Source: Tethya wilhelma | Lineage: Eukaryota > Porifera > Demospongiae > Tethyida > Tethyidae | NCBI GenBank assembly: GCA_964030475.1 | Contig: CAXIPT010000002.1 | Span: 19,127,703-19,191,702, forward strand | Direction of reading: 5' to 3' | Length of the DNA: 64,000 nucleotides | Shown here: positions 1 to 12,448 of the stretch, in pieces | Layout: every line of letters begins with the position of its first letter | How positions within the stretch are numbered: position 1 is the stretch's first letter | Notes under the pieces: generated by a model | Told to the model about the DNA's origin: nothing | What the model saw: only the letters and a program-made list of their open reading frames with translations | The model's database searches: none | Made by a program: the position numbers and the translations under genes

Positions 1-1103
1 AGCAGCCTATTCACAATAGTAAACCTTGGGTGATTTAAGTTCCCAAAACGTAAGGCTTAGCTTGTTCTAATGATCGGTGACCTTGCTGTGTTGGTATAGC
101 TTGTGTGTGAGGAAGAGTGATGTCATAGGACAAGGGAGTGGTATAGTCTCCCTTGCTGTTAGGAATGTGTGTATTATGGATGTCCCCCTTTTCTCTCTTA
201 TCTCAATCTACTACCTGGAGTGCCTCTCTTGAAGTAAGACATAACAACACTCACAGACACGCACACACAACACATGTATGTTCGATTGACATGTGGATGT
301 GTCACATGTGTACATATATGTTGCCACAGTGGCTCCTATATAGTGTAAGCTCCCCTATCTATTGAAATATTCACATTTTTCAAGGATCATTTAACATTCA
401 CTGGCTGGATAAGCTTTAAAATAACTTCTAAGTTCTGATTTTTCATGGTTTGATTGCAACTGTGAAAAACGCACAAATTTCCCACTTTACGCACTACACA
501 AAGGAGAAGTAAATTGACTAAAAAACACAACTTTAAAAGTCAACCAGGCACAAGGTACACAAAACAAATGTACAGAAGTTTATGCGCACTGAACTACAAC
601 AAACAAAACCTCAATGACTACGGCAATGGGCAATACAACCAGAGAGTGACTCAAACAAGATTAGTGGACAAAACACACAAATGCAAACATAGGCAAACAC
701 GACAAACACAAACACATAGTATACCCATGGATACAACACACATAGAGCTACAGCACAGCAACATCTGCCACAAGCCACAGGTAACCAAAGGCTTCCTATA
801 CCATCTCTCTCCCTATCTAGCTAGACTGAATGTCTCACATACACACTAGATGGATTGAGAGGGGAAACTTTTAAACTATATTCACAGGCTGTCATTTGCG
901 CCACTAGCCATCCAATGTCATGCACAAGTCTAGGATATGAATATCAAGATAAATACTTAAAAATGATGAGCCTGAACATCACAGTCAAGTGATGATATAG
1001 TATAGTTAACAAGTACTGATGTTCAATAATAGTGAATCTACCAAACAAGGGGTGTTTCTGCCATAAAGTTTGAACAACCAATTCTTTTGTCAAGCTGTAA
1101 GTT

Positions 1104-1137
<34 letters not shown>

Positions 1138-1152
1138 TNCACACACACACAC

Positions 1153-1199
<47 letters not shown>

Positions 1200-1566
1200 G
1201 ACATCACACACCAACAGGATGTAAACATCCCATAAGCTACTGCCAGTGAACAATGAAACGTGCTCTTCAACATAAAATAGAACACAACCCATCAGACAGT
1301 TGGTCGCAGTTAAATACAGAACGAAATCATGCTAAAACTAAGGTCAGTTAGGTACCATTACCCTATATAACCAGTATGTCTATGTATGTGCATGGTATTT
1401 TTAGTAACAATATTAATTGTTGCTCTCAACAAAACAAATAGTTAGGTTCCTTCATTTGCTAAGAATTCTCCAGATTCAGGCGAGATTATTAAAAGCTAGT
1501 TTCAACACAAGCTGTCTATGGTTTGGGTTAAACTTGGTAACACGACTATACTCCACAGAGTTTTGC
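1..1566. other. Non-coding stretch left of the Src-like exon
   Basis: I see no supportable coding exon on either strand. Open frames at 153-365 and 514-849 have low-complexity composition and no recognisable domain. The downstream exons of the Src-like gene, which should lie to the left on the minus strand, are not visible here. They may lie outside the window or beyond a join. A CA-rich microsatellite with an N lies at about 1120-1195. Confidence 0.5.
1120..1195. repeat. (CA)n microsatellite containing an assembly N
   Basis: An almost pure CA dinucleotide array of about 76 bp, preceded by a short TC-rich run. The N at 1139 sits inside the array, so array length and local continuity are uncertain. 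Open frames rich in Cys-Val across it are artefacts. Confidence 0.9.
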
Positions 1567-1613
1567 TTATAAGAAAATTATTAGCAAACTGACACACAAT
1601 TGAACATCTTTAC

Positions 1614-1965
1614 CTTTTCCAAAGCTCAGATCCTCAGCTGTTCTGGCATCGTAATCGTAGAGGGCCACAAATGAGAGGGCACCTGACCCACCACCACCTG
1701 CAACGTGTACAGGCCCACCACCCACCATATTAGCCCTCTGGAAAGGATTATTGGTTTGCATGGGCCCTCCTATGTTGGAAATCCGTGGCTGGTGGGGCTG
1801 TGAAGGCCCACTAACATATCCACGGTGTTGTTGCATTGATACGTGACCGCCATGGGCGTCAAACTTCGGTGCAGCAGCACTGGTATGTGTGTGTGGCTGA
1901 CTTGTAAATGAAACGCTGTCTGACTTGGTCTTTGGTTTCTCTGGAGAACTTGTGCAGCCCCCCAT
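1614..1965 (-). CDS. Src-family tyrosine kinase, first coding exon (partial)
   Basis: The ATG at 1965 opens a protein starting MGGCTSSPEK. Gly2 is an N-myristoylation site and Cys4 a likely palmitoylation site, as in Src/Fyn/Yes. A roughly 90-residue Gly/Pro/His/Ser-rich unique region follows. The exon then ends in the start of an SH3 domain (FVALYDYDAR..DLSFGKG, residues about 98-117) at a GT donor just below 1614. Src kinases of this type are membrane-tethered cytoplasmic signalling enzymes. The rest of SH3, SH2 and the kinase domain are not seen in the 1.6 kb to the left, so the gene is incomplete here. The ALYDY motif is diagnostic for SH3. The Src-family call rests on the MG-C start combined with SH3. 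An SH3 adaptor is a less likely alternative. Confidence 0.75.
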
Positions 1966-2403
1966 CTTTATAAATGTATTCAATGACAGTAGGAATTTAC
2001 TTGGTGAGCACACTTTCAAGGTGATTTTTATCGATAAAAGGTTCCAATACAAAATTACACGTTTACAAGTGTAAATTTGATCTAGTTCTGTGACGGCTTT
2101 CTTGTCTTCACACAACAGGTTGCCTATTTATAGAGTCATCACTTTACTGTTTGATTTCTTGCACTAGTTTCCAGGCTAGGCACACAACTTGCGGTCGACT
2201 TGAAGCTCTGTGATCGATTTTAGACATGCAAGACACACCCAGCCGCCCATTGTGTGCACGTGAGACCCACGCGCACAAATATCGACCACGCCTCATTTTC
2301 TTGCATGCATTAGAGCACTTGACTTGATAATAATCATGCTGAATAAATAATAAATATAAATAAACACAACAAAATGGTACATACAAAATGCCTATCAATG
2401 ACA

Positions 2404-3192
2404 TCAAGCCTTCTCTTTTGAAATACTCCTCAGATGCTTGATGGCACCTCGAACCATCTTTCTGAGCCAGAAAAGATTGAGTATATCGAACGCCAAATAG
2501 TTGATGCCTAACCAATACCTAAAGAACACTGGAATAAAGTCAGATGCTGCAGGATGAAGAACAGCAGCAAGAAGTTCATACCAATGCCAAGGAATCACTG
2601 CAATCCGAAACAGGAAGAAAGTAATCATCATTCCAAAGGAAACAAACGTGAACCAAGGGCTATCCATATTGTGGGTCATACGAAAAATCAAGAAGGCATT
2701 TAGAAATGGGGTAGATGCCTCTGCAACCATACGATACACAATAAAGAACATGTACTTTCCTTGGTGATATAATCCTAGTGAAACACCAATTATTCCAGCC
2801 AAATGATGGGCTGTGTACGAGATGTCTTTCCGCAAGTGTGGATCAAGTAATACCACTATAAAATCTCCAACAAAGTATCCCAATGCAATCTGCATCGACA
2901 AGAAACCAAGTGGTGATTTTGAAAAGAAACGATTGGTCCCCATTAGTCCATTGATAAGGATGTACACAGATAACGATAATACAACAATTGCATGAATTGT
3001 TGAGCCTAGAATGGTGCGGAATACTGCTTTATCCAGTGGTTTGAACGATCTTATCTTAGGGAAGAGTCTCTCGCCAAAAAAAGGTGATAAAATATTACTG
3101 CACAAAGGTACTGCGACCAAAGTGATGAAGAATGGTGGTGCAAAGATGAATGGAAGACTACTAGGTTCCCATGTGAATTCTTCTGCTTCCAT
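2404..3192 (-). CDS. TLC-domain multi-pass membrane protein (TLCD4/TMEM56-like)
   Basis: A single exon encodes 262 residues, the size of vertebrate TLCD4 (TMEM56). Hydrophobic segments lie at about residues 12-33, 60-82, 95-113, 128-145, 150-175, 178-200 and 225-245. The TAHHLAGIIG segment carries the paired histidines typical of the TRAM-LAG1-CLN8 fold. The C-terminus is basic (KHLRSISKEKA), which suits ER-type retention. TLC proteins act in membrane lipid metabolism or trafficking, and the exact reaction of TLCD4 is not established. The gene is intronless, unlike most neighbours. It is divergent from RPS12, with about 390 bp between start codons. ATG 3192 was chosen because MEAEEFTW precedes the first span directly. 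Confidence 0.75.
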   Translation of the reverse strand: MEAEEFTWEPSSLPFIFAPPFFITLVAVPLCSNILSPFFGERLFPKIRSFKPLDKAVFRTILGSTIHAIVVLSLSVYILINGLMGTNRFFSKSPLGFLSMQIALGYFVGDFIVVLLDPHLRKDISYTAHHLAGIIGVSLGLYHQGKYMFFIVYRMVAEASTPFLNAFLIFRMTHNMDSPWFTFVSFGMMITFFLFRIAVIPWHWYELLAAVLHPAASDFIPVFFRYWLGINYLAFDILNLFWLRKMVRGAIKHLRSISKEKA

Positions 3193-3585
3193 TTTCTTTG
3201 TATGTTCTAGCTCTGTTCGGTACTCGGCCAGGAAACTCCAACAACTGCAAAAATCGTGAGGAACTACACTGCAGTGCCACCATTGTATGGTGCTCTTTAA
3301 TTGGAGTTACGTGCACGCATGCTCAGACATAAAAGCTTTCCACGTGGGTTGCCCTGCCTCTTTTCTCCTAGGAAGACGCATTGGTCTGTGGGAGGTATTT
3401 TACATCTGCTTTTCTTGGAGAAATCATGTAAGTTCTTGTCTTCTTTGGCTATCATAATGCAAGAGCAACTTGATTTTCTCGTTTTGGAGTGTTTTTTAAA
3501 CGGTTTTGCCGTGTTATGTGTGATTTTTCCCCTCTTCTTTACCGTGTGTTGTTCTCCACATGTGCAGCGAGGAAACCGGTCAAGC
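3193..3585. promoter_or_regulatory. Shared upstream region of TLCD4-like gene and RPS12
   Basis: This is the head-to-head interval between two divergent start codons. A pyrimidine tract at 3524-3542 (ATTTTTCCCCTCTTCTTTAC region), about 45 bases before the RPS12 ATG, resembles a terminal oligopyrimidine initiator. Such tracts are typical of ribosomal protein mRNAs. No TATA box was obvious. Assignment of the transcription start is inference. Confidence 0.45.
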
Positions 3586-4424
3586 ATGGCTGACACGGAA
3601 GGGTATGTAATGTCACAAGTATACTATGGATGTTTGAAAATGGAGTAGATTATAATTGGTAATAAACTCTTATCCAGAGGTGATGTCTCACAAGGGATGA
3701 ACATCAAAGATGCCTTGAAGGAAGTGCTTCGTGTGTCTCTGATCCACGATGGGCTAGCTAGAGGCCTTCGAGAAGCTGTCAAAGCTCTTGATAAGTGAGT
3801 CGTGTAACATGTCTGTCCTGTAGAATGTTTTGACTTTATGTTCGCTATTGCCTCCTTACCCTAGACGTGATGCATTGCTCTGTATTCTGGCAATGAACTG
3901 CACCGAAGCTGCTTACATCAGGATTGTCGAGGCACTGTGCAATGAGCACCAGATCAGCTTCCTCAAGGTATCCTACTTTATTCTGTAGTTTGCATATTGT
4001 GGTGTGTTGTTTCTGACTGACTAATGATGAAGTATGAGCTCCCTCTACTGAGTTCTGTGAGGAATAGCTCTTATCCGGAATCACTATGCTGTCTGAATCA
4101 GTCATTTAGTTGTACCATAGGGTTCTACTACAATTGTTTACTTGGCTTACCTTACTTAAAAGATTATGTAAGTGTCTGTTCACTTTGTAGGTGAAAGACA
4201 AAGAAGAACTGGGAGAGTGGGTCGGTCTCTGCAAGATTGACAAGGATGGCAAACCCAGGAAAGTAGTCAAGTGCAGCTGTGTTGTTGTGAAGGTGAGCAT
4301 TTATTGGAATTTATGTCTAGAAATGTGTATTATTAGGTAACTGCCTGTGTAGGAAATTGGTGAGGAAAGTGAGGCTTGGACCACTGTTCAAGAATATATC
4401 AAGTCAAAGGGTGGTGCTGTTTAG
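3586..4424 (+). CDS. RPS12: 40S ribosomal protein S12 (eS12)
   Basis: Five exons join in frame to 136 residues: 3586-3602, 3678-3794, 3865-3967, 4191-4292 and 4353-4424. All introns are GT-AG. The protein matches eukaryotic eS12 across its length, for example [42 protein letters not shown] and [14 protein letters not shown]. It is a small-subunit ribosomal protein of the L7Ae/L30e fold, and length fits the family (about 132 in human). The very short first coding exon (MADTEG) is typical of ribosomal protein genes. Intron 3 hosts a box C/D snoRNA, as in vertebrate RPS12. A pyrimidine-rich initiator region lies upstream. Confidence 0.95.
4014..4104 (+). ncRNA. Box C/D snoRNA in RPS12 intron 3 (SNORD100-like)
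   Basis: All C/D elements are present in order. A 7-bp terminal stem pairs TGACTGA (4014-4020) with TCAGTCA (4098-4104). Box C is ATGATGA (4024-4030), box D-prime is CTGA (4048-4051), box C-prime is the imperfect GTGAGGA (4057-4063) and box D is CTGA (4093-4096). The guide before D-prime contains GCTCCCTCT, complementary to the conserved 18S rRNA segment AGAGGGAGC. The base five positions upstream of D-prime pairs with the first G of that GGG, which by my count is human Gm436. From memory, SNORD100 lies in human RPS12 and guides Gm436. Host gene, structure and target all agree. The target of the D-box guide was not determined. Confidence 0.8.
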
Positions 4425-4623
4425 TTGTGATGTGTTGACCGTGTGACGACCACCTTAACTGACTTAATTTGCTCTGCTGTTTGGAATTCATAATTGTATG
4501 TTTATTTACTCACTCCGCTTTCATTCTCTGGTTTTGTACTCGTGATACAATGAGAAGTAGCAATGAAAGTTTCTAATCATAAAGTGTGCAAGTGTACATG
4601 GTTGCTAATCTGTAGCTACATAA
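4425..4623. other. RPS12 / phospholipase A convergent 3-prime interval
   Basis: About 200 bp between two convergent stop codons. It is AT-rich and has no coding signal. It probably carries the 3-prime UTRs and cleavage sites of both genes. Confidence 0.5.
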
Positions 4624-7600
4624 CTAATCATCAGTGCAGTCTTCTCCATTGAGGTGTGCATGCAGTCTCCTGCAGGCCTCGGACAAGTCATGAAAACAGA
4701 GAATCAAGTTTGCAAGCTCTGGTTGCTGGTTTATTTCCTTCTTGGCTTGTAGGATCATGTTCAATAGTATCGTTATGTCAGTCTCTCCCGAATCAACCAC
4801 TTGGTTCATACGTGGATTGATCCGAAAATAACGAATACCCTGTTCTTCACATCGACTCTTGCAGTTGCTGGACGATACACCAGTGTCAACAAGCTGTGGT
4901 GATATAAAACAAGAAAAACATTGCTGTTTTATTTCCCAGTTTACATTAAATTTTTCCTGCAACTGTTAAAAATAACAATTAATACTTTTTTTTTTGCTTT
5001 TCTTACATGACCTGAAGGAATTCTCTGCTTCAGATAGAGGATAACATTGTTTATGTAGTTTACTTACAGCATAAGACAGAAGGGACATCAAATTAGCTGC
5101 TCTGTCCTTGAGATGGGCAAGGTCAAACCATCCTTGTGAGCCAAAGAATAAGTAATCTACTCTTCCGAGTTCTTTGATTGGATACTTTCCACTTCCTATA
5201 GACACCACCAACGATATGGGTAGCTTCTCCCCCCGACTCCTGTAGTACTCCTGTATTCTTGTGAGACCACTCTCACTAGGGTTGTTAGCTAACAAGCCAC
5301 CATCAACATAGTCGTCGGCTTCACCAAACATCACGGGCCCAGCACTAGTGTATCGGGCAACTTTCCATACAGGCCCTGCATAGTTGAAACAGTGATAAAT
5401 ACAACTGAGTATGTGTGACATGTCATCTGTGTATGTGAATGCAGAGGAGGTACGACACGAGTGCGCCTTTGCTGAGCTGGCAAAGCAGGTGCACGTGATC
5501 AATTCTCATTGTGAAGTATTGCAGTCACATGATTAACAGACTTGCCAGCTCAGCAAAGGCGCACTCGTGTCGTAGCTCCTCTGATGTGAATGTATGCCAC
5601 TTACAATGCTTGCAATATTCATCATGAAAGCAATTGTTGAAAAAATGAAGTTTGAGGTTGATGGTTTCTTTCTTCACTGCTGAGATCAGTACTCTGCAGA
5701 GAATGCCATAATTATTGTAACATTTTAATTCACTATAACATGTACACAGTACTACACACATACATACAAACATACCTAGGATAACTAACATCATCCATAC
5801 AGGTGTGCTCTGTAAACTCTTCTTTCAGTACTCTCTCGAGACCTTCTGTGTTGAATGAGACACCACCGTGGCGAGTTTGGCCAAAGATTTCGTCTTTCAT
5901 CCTGAAGTACAGTTGACGCAACTGTGCTATAGACTTCTTAGCTACTCGTACAAAGAACCAATAATATGCACACACATGTACACACACTGTGACTACTTGT
6001 GAGTTGCATAGCACAACCTACCATAGACTAGCCCAAGTGCTATAACAGCACCAGTAGACGTCCCAATGATCCAGTCAAACAGCTCAGTGATTTTTCTTCC
6101 TGTCTTGTTCTCCAGCTGGCTCAACACTTCAATCTGAACGAGTCCTCTGATCCCCCCTCCGTCCAGACACAGGATCCTGCTCCCCCCTCTCTTGAACTTG
6201 TGCATCTCTTGTAATTGATGAGCCAGGGAAATGGCCTCGTCTGACGAAAAGGAAGCTTCACCAGCCGATGATGTGTTTTGAAGACGCTGGTGAATGTTCC
6301 TGTCAAGTGCACTGTACTGTGATGTGAGGTGAGTCTCCCAGTCGAGGATCTCCATATTGGCTTTGGGGTTGGGTAGTGGATCTCCAAGAGATTGGTGTAC
6401 AAGTGGTACACGTGGGAAGGGCATCACTTCAGGGGCAGATGACGAGATGTGGGCCATGTCACCATAAACTCCTCCTATGGACTTGAGAAACTCTATCATT
6501 TTTTCTCTCTTGGATTGCCAGGACAACCAAGCATCTGTACTACGTTTGGACTTTCTCTCAGTAGACATGCGGACACCATTGACTGCTGTACTGGTAGAAG
6601 AGATACTGAAAGCACTCTCCATGTCACCAATATCAGCTCGAAGAAGATCCAGCGGTGTCTTTCCATTCTGATCCACAGAGTTTACATTTGCACCAAATGA
6701 TACAAGAATCTTGGCACATTCCAAATCACCTTCCTGTATTATAATAACAATAATAATATAATTATGACTACATATATTGCAATGCCTGACCTGCTAACTT
6801 ACTTCAACAGCTTTGTGTAGTGCTGTACTTCCATCATTTGTTCTCAAGTTGATATCTGCCTGGCTGTAGGTGAGCAGTGCTAACAACAGCTTTGGTCTCT
6901 TTGTCTGTTTCTTGTATTTGTTCGTCATGATGACGTGAATAAGCCCAAAGGAATCTGGATCAATATCATTTTGCTCAAGTTCTCTCTTCAGTGCCTACAA
7001 GTTGACATTCATGTAGTTGGTGACACGATCATGAGGGACTTAGATGCATACCTTAGCACTAGTTATGCTGGTAGTTGCTTCCAAACCGGAAGTTAAGCTT
7101 TCGGATCGCCCACGTTTCTAGTAAATTGATTAATGTGATAAATAATAATCAGACAGTACTTCAATTATATTTCTACAGTAATTGTTATACTTACGAATAT
7201 ACTGTGAATAAGAGAGGACTTTCGTCGAATTCTCTGTAGAAAAACAACCCTCCCATGAGAATATATCAATCAGTGTTACATCACTGTTTGCAGTTTACAT
7301 AAGCATAAAAAAATTGCATTCCAATAGTTCATGAGATTGTTAGTTACACCCTGGGCTCAAACTTGAAAAGTTTTATCAAACTAATATAAACAGAGCTACA
7401 ATATCAATAGTTTACAGTCTACATGCTAGATTACACAATATTTATTTTTCCCGCCCACTTCTTACATTAGGAGTACATGGAGTAGATGTGGATTTATGCA
7501 GGCTTTCGCTTTCACTGTCACTGTACATGCTAGCAGAAGGCTCTCCAGTAGAATGGGTACCATTGGAGTCGCTGCTAGCCTCGTAACCAGGTCTCTCATT

Positions 7601-7834
7601 GCTCACAAGGGTCTTCTCTAGATCCAAGCTCAAGTCTTCCGGAGATATTGATGGAGGCGTCAGAACAGGTGCAGACCTAGTTCTCTCCAGGTCTCCTTTC
7701 CTTGAGTAGTATTGCCAACTCAAGCCAATGCTATCAAGCGTAGGGCGGGGGAAAATTGCTGCATGATCATTAGCACCTGTTGTAAACCCCCTCTTATCTT
7801 TCGAGTCACTGCTTGAAGAAGGAGCTTCTGCCAT
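4624..7834 (-). CDS. Phospholipase A: ankyrin-repeat patatin-like phospholipase (iPLA2-type)
   Basis: Nine exons join in frame to 736 residues: 7466-7834, 7195-7233, 7052-7117, 6803-6994, 6022-6733, 5776-5941, 5605-5693, 5068-5375 and 4624-4893. Residues 1-158 are a Ser-rich linker with RRKSS and RTRSAP sites. About 159-250 hold two ankyrin repeats (DGSTALHKAVE; LVSFGANVNSVDQNGKTPLDLL). The patatin core follows, with an oxyanion loop DGGGIRGL, the Ser nucleophile in GTSTG and the catalytic Asp in DGGLLANNP. All catalytic residues are present. Family members hydrolyse glycerophospholipid acyl esters without calcium. Human iPLA2-beta (PLA2G6) has more ankyrin repeats. The intron 5605-5375 hosts a 142-bp MITE. 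This is the first of nine related loci. Confidence 0.85.
5442..5583. mobile_element. 142-bp MITE with 42-bp terminal inverted repeats
   Basis: The terminal inverted repeats at 5442-5483 and 5542-5583 begin CAGAGGAG and differ at one position. A 9-bp direct repeat, ATGTGAATG, flanks the element at 5433-5441 and 5584-5592, which marks a target-site duplication. The element lies in an intron of phospholipase A. A 9-bp duplication suits Mutator-like transposons, but the superfamily is not proved. There is no coding capacity. Confidence 0.85.
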
Positions 7835-8105
7835 TTCTAGGATGTTACTCCCACTTGAGCTGTAGTACTATTGTGACACAAAATTGCTGATCGATCTCAG
7901 ATTACAAAATTGTGTCGCGCGGCAGCCCTACCCACAAAAGTCACGTGACTGGTGCTACTTCAGCAGCTCAGATCATGTATCAGGTCCACCCATCCGGTCC
8001 CACCACATGCACAGCACAGCAGTCCAGTCACGTCCACAAGTTAAAAATTAATGTGAGACATACAATGTCATGCATTATGTATACATAAAAATATATGAGT
8101 ACAAA
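7835..8105. other. Interval between phospholipase A start and phospholipase B 3-prime end
   Basis: This contains the presumed promoter of phospholipase A (minus) and the 3-prime flank of phospholipase B. The segmental duplication shared with 12449 onward begins at about 8020. No gene is seen. Confidence 0.4.
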
Positions 8106-10689
8106 TCACAAAGTATCATATGGAGATTTGTTCTTTTTAAATTTTCGACGAATTGCAGGCGAACGGTGGAGTCTGACTGTAGGTTTAGAACGAAATCGTC
8201 TGGTCATTTTTCTGTTTGCTTCTGAAAACTGATGAAATTGTAGGACCAGCTTCGAGAACTCTCCATGCATTGTGACAGCTCTCTTAGTGAGAAGAATCAT
8301 CTCGATAAGCTTGTCAATGTCTGTTTCCCCGGAAGGTATCACCTCTGCTAGCTGGGGGCTCAGTCTGTAGTAGGAGATCCCCTGTTCCAAGCACCTACTC
8401 TGTACATTCTCAGCAATGTGTTCACCTTCCACCACCTATAGAGTTGGCACACAAGGACACAATGAGTAGCTCTATCTCTATAACGTTCATGCATAATATT
8501 ATGCACACAGATCACTTACAGCGTTGCCAAGCAGTGTCGACAAATTTTCGACTCTTTTCGAGAGTTTTGTCGTGAACCAGTGCTTGCCAAAGAACAAGAA
8601 ATCCTGAGCATCAGCATTTCCTAGTTCGTCCTCCGGTAATTTCCCACTTCCCACTGAGACTGCTAGTGATATGGGGAGTCTGTGCCCCTTTTTGCGATAG
8701 AAGTCCTGTATCTTTGTCAGACCACTTGCACTTGGGTTGTTAGCGAGCACACCACCATCGACGTAGTTGTCAGATTCACTGAAGAAGATTGGAGCGGCAG
8801 ATGTGTATCGAGCCACTTTCCATATTTTTTCTACATAATAATATTATACACAAAACAAGTATATGTCAAGAGTCTAGCTACAAAGTGTGTTATGAGATTA
8901 GATTCGTACTACAACTTACTGACCTTTACTGAACTCGTCATCAAAACAGTTGTTGAAGAAGTGAAGTTTGAGGTTGATGGTCGATTTGTTTACAGCAGGC
9001 ACAAGTACTCTATGAACGAACAGAATTAACATAATAAATTATGGTTACAAAATCAAATAGTAAAACTGACATAGCTGGCATACCGTGGGTACTTCACATC
9101 ACTCATGGACATGTCTCCTAATGTGTCCTTTAGAATGCCCTCCAAAGCATCAGTATTGTACACCATGCCAAGACGAGACTTTCCAAACACATCTTCTCCA
9201 AATTGAAAATACAGCTGCCGAAGTTCCTTTAATGTCTTCTTAGCTAGCATACAGAAGAAGAAAACATAATATTTTACATCTTTATACTTACATAGAAGTT
9301 TGTGTAAGAGCACAAACTAATGTTTACTTACCATAAACCATTGCAAGAGCTACCACTCCTCCAGTAGAGGTTCCTACAATCCAATCAAAGAGCTCTGTGA
9401 TCCTTCGTCCAGTTTGCTCCTCTAGCTGGCTGAGGATTTCAATCTGGATCAGTCCTCTCATTCCTCCTCCATCTAGGAACAAGATCCTACTCCCTGCCTC
9501 TTTTAGCATTCTCATTTCTTTCATTTGAACTGCCAGAGCCAATCCTTCATCGGGGTAACTACACAATGAAACACCCACATCTCTTAATCTCGACTCTATG
9601 GCCGTTGTCAATTGATAATAGAGCCTTGGTATTGATTCGGTCCAATGATCATTGTCAATAAGCCTCTTCTGAGTTTCAGCTTCCATCGAAGGGTCAACGT
9701 CAGCACCCTCTTTATCTGCTGGTATGACATCCAAGAATCTCTGTACGGATTCTTTCTCTCTGTAGAGACTGTGCTTCTTGGTCAGCTCTTTCCCTCTTAG
9801 TGCTCCATGTGCTTTCAAAAAATCTGCTATTTCTAATGATTCAGCATATGTCAGTGATCGGCGACGGCGATTCAGTTGATGCTGAGAAGTGGCCAATTTT
9901 GTGGTAGGAGGAGAGGAGAGTGTCCGTTCGTAGCTGGTGGGAGAGGTGGGAGTCAATGGGGTTAGTTCAATCAGGGTAAAGTCTTGAATTGTGGAGTCCT
10001 GTCGGCAGAATAGCCGGTGTGGGCCTGCTACCAAGTCCAGTGGCGTTCTCTTTTGGGAATTCACAGCATTGATGTTTGCACCAAATGACAGAAGAAGTTT
10101 GACAGTCTGAAGATCACCACCCTTAACAATTAATGAAAATTTGAGGCAATTATCCAACTTATTTCCAAATAATAACACAGTCTACATAGGCCAGACCCCC
10201 CGCTCTATTATATGATACAGCATAGGAGGTTAAAAAACAAAAGAGTTCGTATGTTGCTAGGTTTTGTTAAGTAAAAAAGCAAGAGTATGGATGGTCTGAC
10301 ACTTGACTCAATTACATCATATACTACGTAACCTAATCACTCTATTACTCCAGGAGAGTAGTGAGCAAATTAGTGAAGTTTCTAAATTACTCCACAGTGT
10401 AACTGCATCCATGTAACATTACATGGTACTTTGTGGGACTCAGGAAGTTAGTATATATAAAGACCATAAATACCTCAGTGGCCAAATGCAAAGCTGTGTT
10501 GCCATGTTCATTCTGGTGATTCACGTCAACATCACTATACATTAGTAAGGCCAACAAGATTTCACGCTTCATCTGTTTCTTGGCAACTCTTCTCTTCACC
10601 AGTGAGTGTATTGGAGCATCACCTTGGAGGTTACGCTCATTAACATTCACATTGGTAACATTCAATCTTCTAATTGTTGTAACAAATTC
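8106..10689 (-). CDS. Phospholipase B: ankyrin-patatin-like phospholipase, 5-prime incomplete
   Basis: Six exons join in frame to 630 residues without a start: 10474-10689, 9332-10121, 9084-9243, 8924-9009, 8520-8830 and 8106-8435. Two ankyrin repeats (HGNTALHLATE; LLSFGANINAVNSQKRTPLDLV) precede a Ser/Thr-rich spacer. The patatin core follows, with DGGGMRGL, GTSTGG and DGGVLANNP. The C-terminal exon ends in a basic tail (MTRRFRSKPTVRLHR). The 5-prime exons expected from copy C (homologous to 16722-16790 and 16856-17077) should lie above 11 kb but are replaced at the N at 11269 by other sequence. B is therefore either truncated or, more likely, misassembled. Activity is expected to be lipid acyl hydrolysis, as for A. 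Confidence 0.8.
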
Positions 10690-10891
10690 CTACAGTAAAG
10701 AATGTACAATCAGTAACGCTTAATTTGGTCTAAGCTATTAATATTCATGTAGAGATTAAGTGTAATTATAGTAACACACATACCCTAAGAATAACTACAT
10801 AGTATCATTCCTAGGCTTCCTGGCTCTCTGTGAGACCTCACCCAACAGAAACAAAGCCACTTTATTTTGGGAGAGGGAGCCTACAATTATA

Positions 10892-10962
10892 ATTCACACT
10901 CCGCTTAACCTAGGCTTGTTCCCAGCTAGCAAGGTTAAAGCTAGGCTAAGTGGAGTGTGAAT
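10892..10962. repeat. Palindromic repeat in phospholipase B upstream intron
   Basis: Imperfect inverted arms of about 25 bases (ATTCACACTCCGCTTAACCT and its near complement) surround a 20-base loop. The same palindrome is at 16053-16123 in the duplicated copy, so it predates the duplication. It is probably a miniature inverted-repeat element. Confidence 0.7.
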
Positions 10963-11269
10963 GTAATACATAATTGGAACAAGGTAGAAGGAAATTTCAA
11001 AGGATACTCTCTATAGTGCCTAAATGGACAATAATAATTATTATGCCCCATATCATGAATTTTTATCATTGCAGGAAGCAACACAGCAAATTCTGTTTAT
11101 TAGAAAGTCTTATGATTTTACATCATATACTGTGTAGACAGTTTTTGAGCTAATGTGACACATTTCATGGAAGATCAGCGGGAAGTGGTACATACAGTAT
11201 CCCATTCTACTGTTAAAATCCATGGCAGTCATTAGCAACATGTAATACCGTATACCACTTAATTTTCGN

Positions 11270-12448
<1,179 letters not shown>

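Larger units (their letters stand above)
8020..11268. repeat. Segmental duplication, copy 1 (phospholipase B)
   Basis: This stretch is highly similar to 12449-16428, in exons and introns alike, including an internal palindrome at 10892-10962. It begins at CAGTCCAGTCACG (8020; 12449). It ends at the N at 11269, exactly inside the first terminal repeat of a MITE that is intact in copy 2. Copy 1 has complete catalytic exons but lacks the 5-prime exons. Copy 2 has the reverse defect. Confidence 0.9.

Noticed and set aside
944..1292. Minus-strand frames with long Cys-Val runs
   Set aside because: They are translations of the CA microsatellite and contain the N. No other coding signal.
3845..4300. 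Minus-strand frames across RPS12 introns and exons
   Set aside because: They are shadows of the RPS12 exons and the snoRNA and show no domain.
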